Shown: positions 8,168 through 16,226, counted from the first letter of the stretch. The stretch: DNA of 20,336 nt from Cymbomonas tetramitiformis (GCA_001247695.2 LGRX02015439.1:1-20336); one strand, 5' to 3'. Numbers and translations: made by a program. The notes: generated by a model not told the origin, from the letters alone.

Positions 8168-8540
8168 CTTACGCTTTATTTAGCCACTGCGACACCGCCG
8201 AGATGATTGGCTAAAGCCGGACGCTTGGGATGGAGTGAGGCGCTCCGCGCGTGAAAGTGCCGGCAGTCGCGGGTATGGCCTAAGTTTTGTGGGTTGATTT
8301 GCGGCGAGCTGTGGGCCTGAGGACGTTATTTCACGGGATTTAACGTTGGATCATTGGTTTACGTATTCTGGTTGGTCACCACACCGTTTCGTATTGGCCG
8401 CCATCTGTCACACGACTTCTCGGAATTCCTGCTCTCTCACGGCAGCCGTATCGACGACCCGCCACATTTCTTGGCCGCCCGAGACTTCCGCATTTTTTCA
8501 CGTCTTCTTGCCTCACTCCACCCCTGTAGTCTTCTTCGTC
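8168..8540 (+). other. Element A 5' leader
   Basis: It is shared with B and, in part, with C: ATGATTGGCTAA, GGGATGGGGTGAGGCGCTCC-like, and TATGGCCTA occur in the same order. The open frame extends upstream to 8346 but is not conserved in B or C, so this part is taken as untranslated. Confidence 0.65.
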
Positions 8541-10064
8541 ATGGTCGCTTCTACGAGATCTACAGCTAGCATGGCGAATCGCCGCCGCACATTACACACG
8601 ATTTTTATTCCGTTGCTGCCAGGCATGCCAACACATACACCCGCGACTCCACCAGCGGCACAGCCGCCCGCTAATTCGGCGGGGGCTACATTTTTGGCAT
8701 CGGTACGCACCTTGCAACGAGAACATTTCGACATGAAGATCTCCGAGCACGTTCAACGCAAGTTGTTCGAGGGCAAGATTGGGAGGTTTTCCGGTGCGGA
8801 GTCGCCTCCCACGCGGCGGCCCTCTTCACGAGGATGGTCTCTGCGCTGCACACGGCGTTCGTCACTGAGGACATCGGGTTCGCTCCGCTCTTCGCGCTGG
8901 ACGACGCTGCTTTGGCCGTCCGCGTGGAGGCCAACATTTTTTTTTGTTCTCTACACTCGAGCTGCTGGTGGACCCCTCCTCGCCGGCAGCGGACTGGATG
9001 GACTCGTCCCACGCCAGCTTTCCAGGGGACGGTAAGCGTGTTCTACTCGAGTTCGCTCGTCGGATGATCCCCTATTGGTGACCCCTTCCAGGGGCAAGCG
9101 GACATGTTGGGCGTCCGCATCTCTGCGGGCGTGGACCCGCATGTCCCGATCGAGGACTTCAACGCCGCGCTCAAGGCTGCGAGGACGAGGGCAACGCTCA
9201 TGGGCGAGGACGTGAAGTCCCTTTTCATCAAATAAAGCCCTCGACACCACCTTCTATCAGCCGGTGGTGTCCCGCTTGCTCCTTCACGACCAACGAGCCG
9301 CCCACGACCTCCTCACTATTCAGCAATGGGTACGTGAGTGCTACGGCGAGCACGTGCGGGCGGGCGACCGCCACCGCATCCGCACACCGGCGTACTCCCA
9401 CGGCACGCTCTTCATGGAGAAGGGCATCGGTGATTCGGGCGCGACGGATGAGATCGCGGACTTACGGACGGTGGTCCTCGACTTGAAACGGCAATTGGCC
9501 GCCTTCCTCGTCACCGCCGAGTCCGAGCCGTCTCCGCGGGGATTTACCCCTCGCGCGGACAAGCCGGACCGCCGCATCAAGACCCGCTTCGCGACCTCAC
9601 CCCTCCCCAAGGGGGGAAATTGGTCTCAAACCGTCTCCAAGAAGGTGGCCTTCCATCGCGACACCGGTGCGACCATCCCGTACTGCCAAAATCAGGTGTG
9701 GCTTCCGCATGCTCTTTCTGCGAGGAGGACGGTGAGGCCCTCGTGTCCGCCGTCACCGAGTTCTCTGAGATGGCACGCACGGCTGGGGCTTCGACGTTCA
9801 ACGTCAACACCTTCACCGCCGACTTGCCGGAGGTGTCGGAGCCGCACGCACATTCCCCACCCGCGTCGGTTGAATCCGAGGAGGAATGGACCGGTCCGCC
9901 GAACCCCTTCTGCCCTCCCGCCCGTCACCCGCACGCACGTTTGCCGATTTCATTGAGAGCACGGGGATTGCATTGGGGGCGCCCGACGAGCCGGCCCCGA
10001 GCATGCATTTGCTCTCCGCGGTTGAAGCACCGGAGCGCGTGATGGACTACGAGCTTGCGACCTA
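8541..10064 (+). pseudogene. gag: Element A gag, 5' part (interrupted by element D)
   Basis: The start ATG at 8541 gives MVASTRSTASMANRRR, matching B. Segments homologous to B and C follow in order but in different frames: FLASVRTLQREHFDMK; FTRMVSALHTAFVTEDIGF and APLFALDD; LFSTLELLVDPSSPAADWM; then GVRISAGVDP and DQRAAHDLLTIQQWVRE. Frame changes occur near 8800, at a run of nine T at 8937-8945, near 9065 (after a TGA) and near 9235 (after a TAA), and again near 9690 and 9890. Capsid-type Gag function is inferred from the LTR and PBS context and the homology among the three copies; I did not match it to a named Gag family. The frame at the end (ELATY) continues at 14102 once D is removed. Confidence 0.7.
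10063..10064. repeat. TA target duplication, left of element D
   Basis: TA at 10063-10064 is repeated at 14102-14103 around the D termini. Confidence 0.75.
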
Positions 10065-10089
10065 CAGTGCGGGCCCGATTTTAAGCAAC

Positions 10090-10470
10090 AGTCATTTTCG
10101 ATCCAGCCTCCAGCCCTCGATTGCTTATATCGAAAATCGCGAAATTTCGAGCCTCCCAGCGATTTCGGTTTGTTTCGTTTGCTTAAATGGATCTAACGGC
10201 CCGAAATTAATTCGCGGGACCCAGGGGCACCCAGCCGATTGAACTGCTTAAAACTGGCCAATCGCGCACTAAGAAATGTGTCACCAGCCCCCATTGAGGC
10301 AGCTGCGATTGCTTAGCCCATTGCTTAGAAGGAGAAAAGAGAGCCAAAAGTCGCGTTGTCCGTAGACGAAAGGCTCGTTTTGAAAGGTTGTTCCTCCCCC
10401 TGTTTTGAAAATGTGTATGTATACATAGTCATCATGGAAATTGCAACCATTTTATTTTTGCAATCGCACA
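10090..10470. other. Left part of D, non-coding or 5' exon
   Basis: It contains repeated GCTTA(A) words and no supported gene. The open frame 10356-10541 runs into the LTR of C and is not conserved. Confidence 0.45.
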
Positions 10471-10473
10471 CTA

Positions 10474-10528
10474 GTAGAAAGCACTCTGGCCCATCTGATT
10501 GCCAAGGAGCTGCGAGAATTGAAACAGT
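10474..10528 (+). pseudogene. D-encoded small protein, left half (split by element C)
   Basis: The frame reads LVESTLAHLIAKELRELKQ and stops at the insertion of C. With C removed it continues without frame change at 13734. Upstream, CGCACACTAG after a T-rich stretch could be a 3' splice site. No in-frame ATG is near, and an in-frame TAG lies further upstream. Confidence 0.45.
10524..10528. repeat. Target-site duplication ACAGT, left of element C
   Basis: ACAGT directly precedes the TG of the 5' LTR. The second copy is at 13729-13733. Confidence 0.9.
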
Positions 10529-10764
10529 TGCTGGACTTTAGGTTCAGGGTTATTATTATGGGCTCTGATAGCCCCTAGCCTGACCCGTCTCTGATCGGAA
10601 CCGTGACTCCGCTAGTAGCTAGGATGACAGTACAGTAGTACTGTACTGTCAGTCATCACTTCGTATTATCCGGGTTTCCGAGATGCATGATAAAAGCACT
10701 CGGCCGGACTGATTATGGGAGCTTAGCCAGTTTGTTTTACCCGAGCGGAACACCTGTTCTCGCA
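10529..10764 (+). repeat. Element C 5' LTR
   Basis: It starts TGCTGGACTTTAGG, ends CTGTTCTCGCA, and is 236 bp. It contains a 25-bp near-perfect palindrome at 10626-10650 made of ACAGTACAGTA and its complement around one G. Confidence 0.95.
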
Positions 10765-10784
10765 GGTTATGCGCGTCACCACTT
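10765..10784 (+). promoter_or_regulatory. Element C primer-binding site
   Basis: GGTTATGCGCGTCACCACTT follows the LTR. Its first seven bases are the complement of CATAACC, the anticodon-loop end of initiator tRNA-Met. Drosophila copia begins its PBS the same way (GGTTATG). Confidence 0.55.
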
Positions 10785-11157
10785 CCCTAGTAATTCTGAT
10801 GGCACAGCGCCGAGCTGTTGCCATGATTGGCTAAGTTTTGACACAGAGATGGGGTGGGCGCCCCCTTAGACAGTAGCTTTCTCTCCGCAGTATGGCCTAC
10901 TTTTGAAGTGGAGATCAGTTTTTCGGCATTTATTCGGCAGAGTATCGTCGCTGAGTATGGTTACATTTTACGTTCCGTTTGATCAGCGGGCAGGACACTC
11001 CGCGTTTTGTGGGTCGCTCCCACGGCTAGCCACTTGGCTCATGACCTGCTTGATTGTGCTATTGCTTGCTGAGGCTCCTGCAGGAAATGGCCGCTGCGAG
11101 ATTGCCCGTTACTGTCGCACCACTAGCCCGCAATCCCATCTCACCGTCATTTTAGAA
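10785..11157 (+). other. Element C 5' leader
   Basis: It shares ATGATTGGCTAAG and TATGGCCTA with A and B. CTTTCTCTCCGCAG ending at 10890 looks like a 3' splice site. The gag frame is open upstream to 10903 and would code a hydrophobic stretch MTCLIVLLLAEAPAG, but this extension is absent from A and B and is probably not translated. Confidence 0.6.
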
Positions 11158-11586
11158 ATGGACACAACGCCAAGACCACGCACACGCGCTAGAGCGCGTA
11201 AATTAGCGACTATTTTCGATGATGTTGGGGCATTAAATTCGGCTACCCCTACAACGCCGCATTTGGATTCGGCTAACGAGCCGGCTGCAACTGCAACGCT
11301 CGTGCAGCGGTTGAGGAAAGATTCTTTCGATGTACAGTGCGCGAAGACAGCGGCGACCAAAGTTTTGGGAGACAAAACGGCAAAATTTCATGGCAGTGAA
11401 TCATCGGCTTCGGACATTTTTTCACAGCTGATTTCCGAAATTCAGCAGCTCTTCACGCTGCAGTCACAGGCAATTGCACCCCTGTTTGAGCTGACTGACA
11501 CTGATGTTCCTGTCATGCCCACTGCCAATGAGCTGCTGTACTCTGTGCTGTTGCTGCTGACCGCGCCAGGGTCTCCCTGCCCGTAA
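11158..11586 (+). CDS. gag: Element C gag, N-terminal frame
   Basis: The ATG at 11158 starts MDTTPRPRTRARARKLATIF, a basic N-terminus aligned with MANRRRALSTIF of element B. Further matches to A/B are the patterns K-DSFD versus REHFD, KFHGSES versus RFSGNE, IAPLFELTD versus FAPLFLLDD, and AN-LL-S-L-L---P-SP. The frame ends at TAA (11584-11586). Homology continues in the +1 frame: the A/B pattern SPAADWM corresponds to SP here, then a shift across 11575-11580, then ARNWVEA. The role is the particle-forming Gag protein, inferred from context. The longer upstream start at 10903 is not conserved. Confidence 0.75.
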   Translation: MDTTPRPRTRARARKLATIFDDVGALNSATPTTPHLDSANEPAATATLVQRLRKDSFDVQCAKTAATKVLGDKTAKFHGSESSASDIFSQLISEIQQLFTLQSQAIAPLFELTDTDVPVMPTANELLYSVLLLLTAPGSPCP

Positions 11587-11590
11587 TTGG

Positions 11591-13312
11591 GTGGAGGCTT
11601 CTGGGGCTGATGTTCCTGCTGATGGCAAACGTGCCACCCTCGAGGTGGTGCGTATGCTCGCTGATGATTCGACTCCGTTCGAGTCTCTGACTGAGCTGCT
11701 TGAAGTGAGAATCTCGGACGAGAGTGACCCTGACTCGAGCATTCGTCTTTTTAACAGTTGTCTTCGGGATGCGCAGCGTCTGCAGACGCTGCCCGAAGAC
11801 GCTGTTAAAAGGCAATTCCTCTCTGCCCTGTCTGGACCGGCTTACGCCACGCTGGTTGACTCGTTTGCTCGAGCTGACCAGCGTGCGGCTGTGAGTCTGC
11901 TCACCCTGCAGGCGCGCGTGCGCGAGCAGTACCGCTGCGGGCGGCTCTCGGGCAAGCGCACTGCGGGGCGCCCCATGTCCGTAGCATCTTGCACCACTGA
12001 CACTGGCCTGGCTTCGGCCATCGGGCGGCTCAGTTCTCAGTTGGTCAAGTTGCAGCGGGACGTGAATTCCCTTAAGAAGGGTGGCTCCAAGCCACCTCAT
12101 GGGAAACACACTCCGCGCGGCTTCCACCGACCTGGAGTGCAACCGCTTGCTCATTCCGCCTCTTCGGAGGTGGCTTTTGACAAGCGGTCTGGCACCTTTG
12201 TCCCAACGTGCAGGCACGAGAAGTGTCGCGCCGTTGGGTCGAAGCATTGGCTGAGTGAGTGTCCTCACAAGGACACTCACCCAATGACCATTTCGGCATC
12301 CTACTGCCAAGCCGTCGAGTCTTATGACTCCGACGTGCTTGCCCTTCGTTTTCAGCGGTACTATGACGCTGGGGATGAGGGGTCCATGGAGCACTTGTGT
12401 GCTCTCGTGGGGCAACCTGAAATCTGTGAGCTGTCTGCGCATTCCTTTGCTCCAGAGCCTACGGCTCTGCAGCAGTTCAAGGATGCTGCTGCCTCTCCTG
12501 AGTCTGCACCTGATGAGCATCTTTCCATTGGCCGTGTTGCAATTGCTGAGGTCAGCGGTCCGCTTGCTGGTGGTGTCGCTGAGCCGACTGCCAGCAAGCA
12601 GCTGCTGCCGAAGGCCTCTGCGCCCGTGCATGGTAAGCCGATTGACTTGCATGGGGTCAGCAGTGCCGCCTTTGTGCCGCCGTCTGCCTCTCTGGCTCTC
12701 GGCCCGATGGCTTCTGCTGACAACTCGTTCAAGACATTCAACACTATCCACCCTGACTGGCTTGACGTTGACCCTGAGCCTGTTGAAGTGTGTGATTCCG
12801 ATGACGATGAAGTCTGCCTGACTGAAGTTGAAGGGGGTGCACCGCCGGCGACTGCGGCGTTTCGGCGATTCGGAGTCCCCAGAGGCTCCAAGCCATTTGG
12901 CATCGGTGAATTTACTCTCAGTCTCTTCATGGTGGCTACATTTCTCTTCAGTGCTACGGCGATGCCGACACTCGTGGTCAGCGGTGGTGTCAGGGGCCTG
13001 GTTGAGCCCGGAGCCACTTACGACCACGGTGCGGTTCATCTCGGTGGTGCATTGCAGGATTCTCCTTGCCCGGCTGTGGTTACCGCTGGTTCGTCATTGC
13101 CGCCGCGGGATGTGGCACAACTCTTTTCTCAATCGACCTCGGCGGCTTTGGAATCTGATGGTTTTGCCGCTCTACTTTGGGATCCGCCTGACCCACTTGG
13201 GTCTGGTGGTGTCAGTTCTTACAAATTCTCTTCTCAATTGACTTCGGATGTTTTTCTTGCTTGGAATCCGTCTGCTGAACTCGGCTATGCCGACCAGCTT
13301 TACAGTGGCTGA
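11591..13312 (+). CDS. gag: Element C gag, C-terminal frame with zinc-knuckle-like motif and hydrophobic segment
   Basis: This open frame of about 573 codons is in +1 relative to the N-terminal part and begins without an ATG. It continues homology with element A: ADGKR, VRIS, then DQRAA--LLT-Q--VRE-Y. Near residue 206 the order C-x4-C-x6-H-x4-C (TCRHEKCRAVGSKHWLSEC) resembles a widened CCHC zinc knuckle, the RNA-binding motif of Gag. Near residue 396 an acidic patch DSDDDEV is followed at about 437-457 by FTLSLFMVATFLFSATAMP, a membrane-spanning-like stretch also kept in A. The last 100 residues include an imperfect internal duplication (FSQSTS / FSSQLTS). It ends at TGA 13310-13312, and no pol domain follows. 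Confidence 0.75.
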   Translation: MEASGADVPADGKRATLEVVRMLADDSTPFESLTELLEVRISDESDPDSSIRLFNSCLRDAQRLQTLPEDAVKRQFLSALSGPAYATLVDSFARADQRAAVSLLTLQARVREQYRCGRLSGKRTAGRPMSVASCTTDTGLASAIGRLSSQLVKLQRDVNSLKKGGSKPPHGKHTPRGFHRPGVQPLAHSASSEVAFDKRSGTFVPTCRHEKCRAVGSKHWLSECPHKDTHPMTISASYCQAVESYDSDVLALRFQRYYDAGDEGSMEHLCALVGQPEICELSAHSFAPEPTALQQFKDAAASPESAPDEHLSIGRVAIAEVSGPLAGGVAEPTASKQLLPKASAPVHGKPIDLHGVSSAAFVPPSASLALGPMASADNSFKTFNTIHPDWLDVDPEPVEVCDSDDDEVCLTEVEGGAPPATAAFRRFGVPRGSKPFGIGEFTLSLFMVATFLFSATAMPTLVVSGGVRGLVEPGATYDHGAVHLGGALQDSPCPAVVTAGSSLPPRDVAQLFSQSTSAALESDGFAALLWDPPDPLGSGGVSSYKFSSQLTSDVFLAWNPSAELGYADQLYSG

Positions 13313-13492
13313 GTCTGCTTGTTTCAAACCCTGGAGGTGTGATTAGCCTTAGCCGCAGTGGTGGGCTGTGCCGGGACAAGTCCCCGGGCACCCAGCTAGA
13401 AGTATATCTGTTTCCAGTGAATGCTGTTTGTTATCTGCTCACTTAGCTCCGCTTGCCTAGCCCTATTAGCTACGTCACAGCTCCGGGTGGTG
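13313..13492. other. Element C 3' untranslated tail
   Basis: 180 bp between the gag stop and the 3' LTR. The expected polypurine tract is weak; CTCCGGGTGGTG directly before the LTR is the only candidate. Confidence 0.6.
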
Positions 13493-13728
13493 TGCTGGAC
13501 TTTAGGTTCAGGGTTATTATTATGGGCTCTGATAGCCCCTAGCCTGACCCGTCTCTGATCGGAACCGTGACTCCGCTAGTAGCTAGGATGACAGTACAGT
13601 AGTACTGTACTGTCAGTCATCACTTCGTATTATCCGGGTTTCCGAGATGCATGATAAAAGCACTCGGCCGGACTGATTATGGGAGCTTAGCCAGTTTGTT
13701 TTACCCGAGCGGAACACCTGTTCTCGCA
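13493..13728 (+). repeat. Element C 3' LTR
   Basis: 236 bp, read as identical to 10529-10764. It is followed by ACAGT (13729-13733), the second copy of the target duplication. Confidence 0.95.
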
Positions 13729-13733
13729 ACAGT

Positions 13734-13990
13734 TGTGCGACGAGGGAGTCTTGACACCGGATGAGTTTCAGAAGGAGAAGAGGTCTTTACTACTCTCCAA
13801 GAGTAACAACCGACGTGAAAGCCATGCTAGCCATGCAATTTGCGTGTCTGACAAACAGGATGACGATAGTAAATCTGATAGTGAAGTGCCCGAGCTTGTG
13901 GATGACGACTCGGACTCTGACTCTGATGAGCTAAAAACAACAAAAATGCCCATTTTCGTGATCTCGATCCAGAGGGCTGGAATTGCTTAA
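13734..13990 (+). pseudogene. D-encoded small protein, right half, SHOCT-like motif and acidic tail
   Basis: The frame continues from 10528. Across the junction it reads LKELKQ-type helix then LCDEGVLTPDEFQKEKRSLL (the actual bases before the junction give ELRELKQ). This resembles the SHOCT short C-terminal domain pattern L-x-L-x-D-x-G-x-L-T-x-E-E-F. A Ser/Asp-rich tail (DDDSDSDSDEL) follows, and a TAA stop at 13988-13990. Function is unknown; SHOCT motifs are usually oligomerisation or interaction tails. The protein was intact across this point before C inserted. Confidence 0.5.
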
Positions 13991-14101
13991 CGGGGTTGGC
14001 CAAAAATCCAGCCTTTTTGCAAAGGCTGGAAATTGCTTAATTTTTGAGAATTCCAGCGCTGGTTGCTTACACGAGTGTTGCTTAAGATCGGGCCCGCACT
14101 G

Positions 14102-14404
14102 TACACCACGAGCGACGATGGCGACGAGGATGCCTCGGTGGCACTGCCGCGACCACGGTACGGCTGTGGGAGCGGCATTCCGGGTATCGGGAGGTCTCTT
14201 CTCACTTCCTTCTTGGTGTGTGCGCTCTTTGTGATTTGTGCCACCGCCGCACCGCACGCCGTTGCCGGTGTTGGTGGTGCCGATGCGCGCACATGCACGG
14301 CTCCACCGGTCGGTGGTGCTACGTGGACTAACAGACTATTGGGAATAAATGAATCTCGATCGTCGTCTAAAAACCTTCATTTTGACACAATTTTCGTCGT
14401 CTAA
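14102..14404 (+). pseudogene. gag: Element A gag, 3' part with hydrophobic segment
   Basis: From the TA at 14102 the frame reads TTSDDGDEDAS, then GIPGIGRSLLTSFLVCALF and VICATAAP. It aligns with element C (acidic patch, GIG, hydrophobic run, ATA-P). Left and right halves of A gag are in the same frame when D is removed. The frame runs to a TAA at 14402-14404, but similarity to C fades after about 14330. Confidence 0.65.
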
Positions 14405-14582
14405 AAGTTATTGCCACGTCATCTGAAAAGTGCCACGTAAGCGACACGTAAGCGACACGTAAGTCGTCCCGCAATTTTTATTACAAAATATTACTGGAAT
14501 TATTTATTTGTGCATGATACTTTCGTACTCGGCGAGTCCCGGTAGATTTTTTTGTTGCATTTTTGTTCATATGCGTGCATAT
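14405..14582. other. Spacer between A and F
   Basis: No gene is visible. It contains short direct repeats (GTCGTCTAAAA twice; GCGACACGTAA twice). The 3' LTR of A is not present here. Confidence 0.5.
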
Positions 14583-14628
14583 CCCTACAAATTTAGGAAT
14601 CGTAGGTAGGGCCATGTTTGCCTTGTAT

Positions 14629-14664
14629 CTACCTTGTGTCTGGATGGCTTCAGACACAAGGTAG
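14629..14664. other. 14-bp perfect stem-loop in F
   Basis: CTACCTTGTGTCTG and its exact complement are separated by 8 nt. Confidence 0.75.
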
Positions 14665-14759
14665 GTAGGGCCATGTTTAGTCAGTTTTTCCGCGGCGCAA
14701 CAATACCCAAGTAGGGCCATGTTTGGTCGTGGTTTTTGGCCTTACTTACCCCTTACTTA

Positions 14760-14840
14760 CCTTGTACCTACCCAATGTCTAACGCACCATACGTACGCAC
14801 GTGAATGCATGAATCACTTAGACATTGGGTAGATACAAGG
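14760..14840. other. 23-bp stem-loop in F
   Basis: The arms 14760-14782 and 14818-14840 (CCTTGTACCTACCCAATGTC... and complement) differ at one position; the loop is 35 nt. Confidence 0.75.
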
Positions 14841-15165
14841 TAAGTATGGCCATGTTTATACATAAACAAGGTAAGTAGGGCCCTACCTATCATGTATCTG
14901 TACTCAAGTACAAGGTAAGTATGGCCATGTTTATACATAAACAAGGGTAAGTAGGGCCCTACCTATCATGTATCTATATCCAAGTACAAGGTAAGTATGG
15001 CCATGTTTATACATAAACAAGGGTAAGTTTGGCCTTACCTATCATGTGTTTATTCTCAAGTAATGATCAAACATGGCCATGTTTATACATAAACAAGGGT
15101 AAGTATGGCCTTACCTATCATGTGTTTATTCTCAAGTACTGATCAAACATGGCCATGTATATATC
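14790..15165. repeat. 76-bp tandem repeat, left array of F, four copies
   Basis: ACATAAACAAG occurs at 14860, 14935, 15011 and 15087. Each unit contains GGCCATGTTTATACATAAAC and CTACCTATCATGT-like words. The same family recurs at 19125-19505 in the same orientation. Confidence 0.9.
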
Positions 15166-15290
15166 TACCGCATATCGAATACGATGTAAACATGGCCATA
15201 TCTACCTAGATATTCGGTCTTTCAACGAATAACAAACACATATTAATGATATGCTTTAACACACACATATTGGATATGCTATGTATGCGT
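15166..15290. other. AT-rich edge of the F array
   Basis: Decayed copies of GGCCATGT words occur; no gene. Confidence 0.4.
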
Positions 15291-15344
15291 TGCATACTAA
15301 GTTTCAATATGTTGCATGCACAACATATTGAAACTTAGTATGCA
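15291..15344. other. Perfect 24-bp stem-loop
   Basis: The arms 15291-15314 and 15321-15344 are exact complements (TGCATACTAAGTTTCAATAT...). The loop is CATGCA. It is isolated from other repeats of F. Confidence 0.85.
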
Positions 15345-16000
15345 TACCGCAAGTTGGGATGCACTATACTTCCTAGTTGATGCTTTCGTGCTTTGAAAAG
15401 TATGCATGTGATATGTGAAAATGCGACAAGGCAATAGCAATTGCTATTCGAAACTATTTTTTACTCGCTACGTAACTACATGCTCAATACGATAGGACAC
15501 ACGAATGCAAACAAGCATGGGTTCTAACGCACAAATGAATACATTATGCAATACAGTTAATACAAACCAATATCGCGTAAGTACTATATTTTCTAATCTA
15601 CTCCCTAAATATTCACTACATTACTATTTCAAATCCTACTTGAAAACTATTTCGTAAAATACAAACAATAAGCCTATCTACAATCTACAACGCGAGTGTT
15701 GGCGTCGTTGATGAGCACGTGCCTTGCTCCTCATAAATTTTCAGCCATCCTATATCAAAGGACAAGGAACCAATCGTTAGTAAATCTGGAAAAAAAAACA
15801 AGCACGCAAACGAAAACAATTCAAAGACAAGGGGTCAAAGGAGAATAGAAGTCGAAGGCGATGGAGTCGTTCGTGGGTTGAATCGCGTTTTCGCCGGTCC
15901 AACTCACGAGTCAATCTGAAAAATAGCGCCAACGAAAAAGAGGTTAGTAACGAGGGAAAAAAGGGGGAAAAATAAGAAGAAAGTTAAGGAGAGTGAAAGT
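15345..16000. other. AT-rich stretch without open frames
   Basis: No frame of note on either strand. From about 15945 the plus strand becomes almost purely purine, ending in the G run at 16006-16010. Confidence 0.5.
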
Positions 16001-16006
16001 TTAGAG

Positions 16007-16076
16007 GGGGTGAGTTGGAATAGAACCAACCAAATCTAGTCCAAAGGACTAGCGGGAAAAATCTCCCGTTCACCCC
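16007..16076 (+). other. 70-nt cloverleaf-folding sequence (not a standard tRNA)
   Basis: The closing stem GGGGTGA/TCACCCC has 7 bp. Inside it are three hairpins: GTTGG-7 nt-CCAAC, CTAGTCC-AAA-GGACTAG, and CGGGA-6 nt-TCCCG, with only six unpaired junction bases. The size and arm lengths are tRNA-like. It lacks the T-loop TTCRANY, A and B boxes, U33, and the usual linker lengths. It could be a relic or a structured RNA or DNA. Confidence 0.45.
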
Positions 16077-16090
16077 ATGTAAACGTTCAA

Positions 16091-16120
16091 TACGCGCAGA
16101 TCTAACTACATCTGCGCGTA
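16091..16120. other. 11-bp perfect stem-loop
   Basis: TACGCGCAGAT, 8-nt loop CTAACTAC, ATCTGCGCGTA. It lies just after the cloverleaf sequence. Confidence 0.75.
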
Positions 16121-16226
16121 AAAACCACTACGGCACTAGTACTTGCACGCAGGAGAAAATATGAAAAAGCAAGAATGAATTCAGAAGCAACGCATGGAAA
16201 CAAAAGCAAAAGCGCAAGCAGAATTT

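Larger units (their letters stand above)
10529..13728 (+). mobile_element. Element C: young Gag-only LTR retrotransposon
   Basis: It is 3,200 bp long with two 236-bp LTRs that I read as identical, TG...CA ends and a 5-bp ACAGT duplication. The internal region is 2,728 bp and holds leader, gag-like reading frames and a short 3' tail. No protease, integrase, reverse transcriptase or RNase H is present. It is therefore non-autonomous and corresponds to the type called TR-GAG in plants. Identical LTRs mean recent insertion. Mobility would need pol supplied by a related element. Confidence 0.93.
10065..14101. mobile_element. Element D: Tc1/mariner-like TA-flanked element, containing C
   Basis: The 25-bp termini begin CAGTGCGGGCCCGAT at 10065 and end with the complement at 14101; 24 of 25 positions match and TA flanks both. 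A CAGTG start with a TA duplication is typical of Tc1/mariner. Without C and its duplication, D is about 832 bp, too short for a transposase, so it is non-autonomous. TTGCTTA(A) recurs about ten times in both end regions. It interrupts element A gag, and excision leaving one TA restores that frame. Confidence 0.8.
1332..14404 (+). mobile_element. Element A: degenerate Gag-encoding LTR retrotransposon, interrupted by E and D
   Basis: A's parts, in order, are: LTR start TGCTGGATGTGAC at 1332, LTR remainder at 8033-8152 ending CA, PBS at 8153, leader, gag pseudogene 8541-10064, and gag C-terminal part from 14102. Its LTR and gag are homologous to element B (minus strand, 17740-18793) and its Gag to element C. 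E (1425-8029) lies inside the LTR and D (10065-14101) inside gag. Gag contains several frameshifts and stops, so this is an old copy. No 3' LTR is seen before element F starts at 14583. It may lie beyond the window or be deleted. Confidence 0.8.

Noticed and set aside
8346..8540. Upstream extension of the A gag frame
   Set aside because: Not conserved in B or C. The ATG at 8541 matches the B start.
11513..13039. 508-codon open frame opposite the C gag frame
   Set aside because: The plus-strand frame has homology to element A and a zinc-knuckle-like motif. The antisense frame has neither and reflects codon bias.
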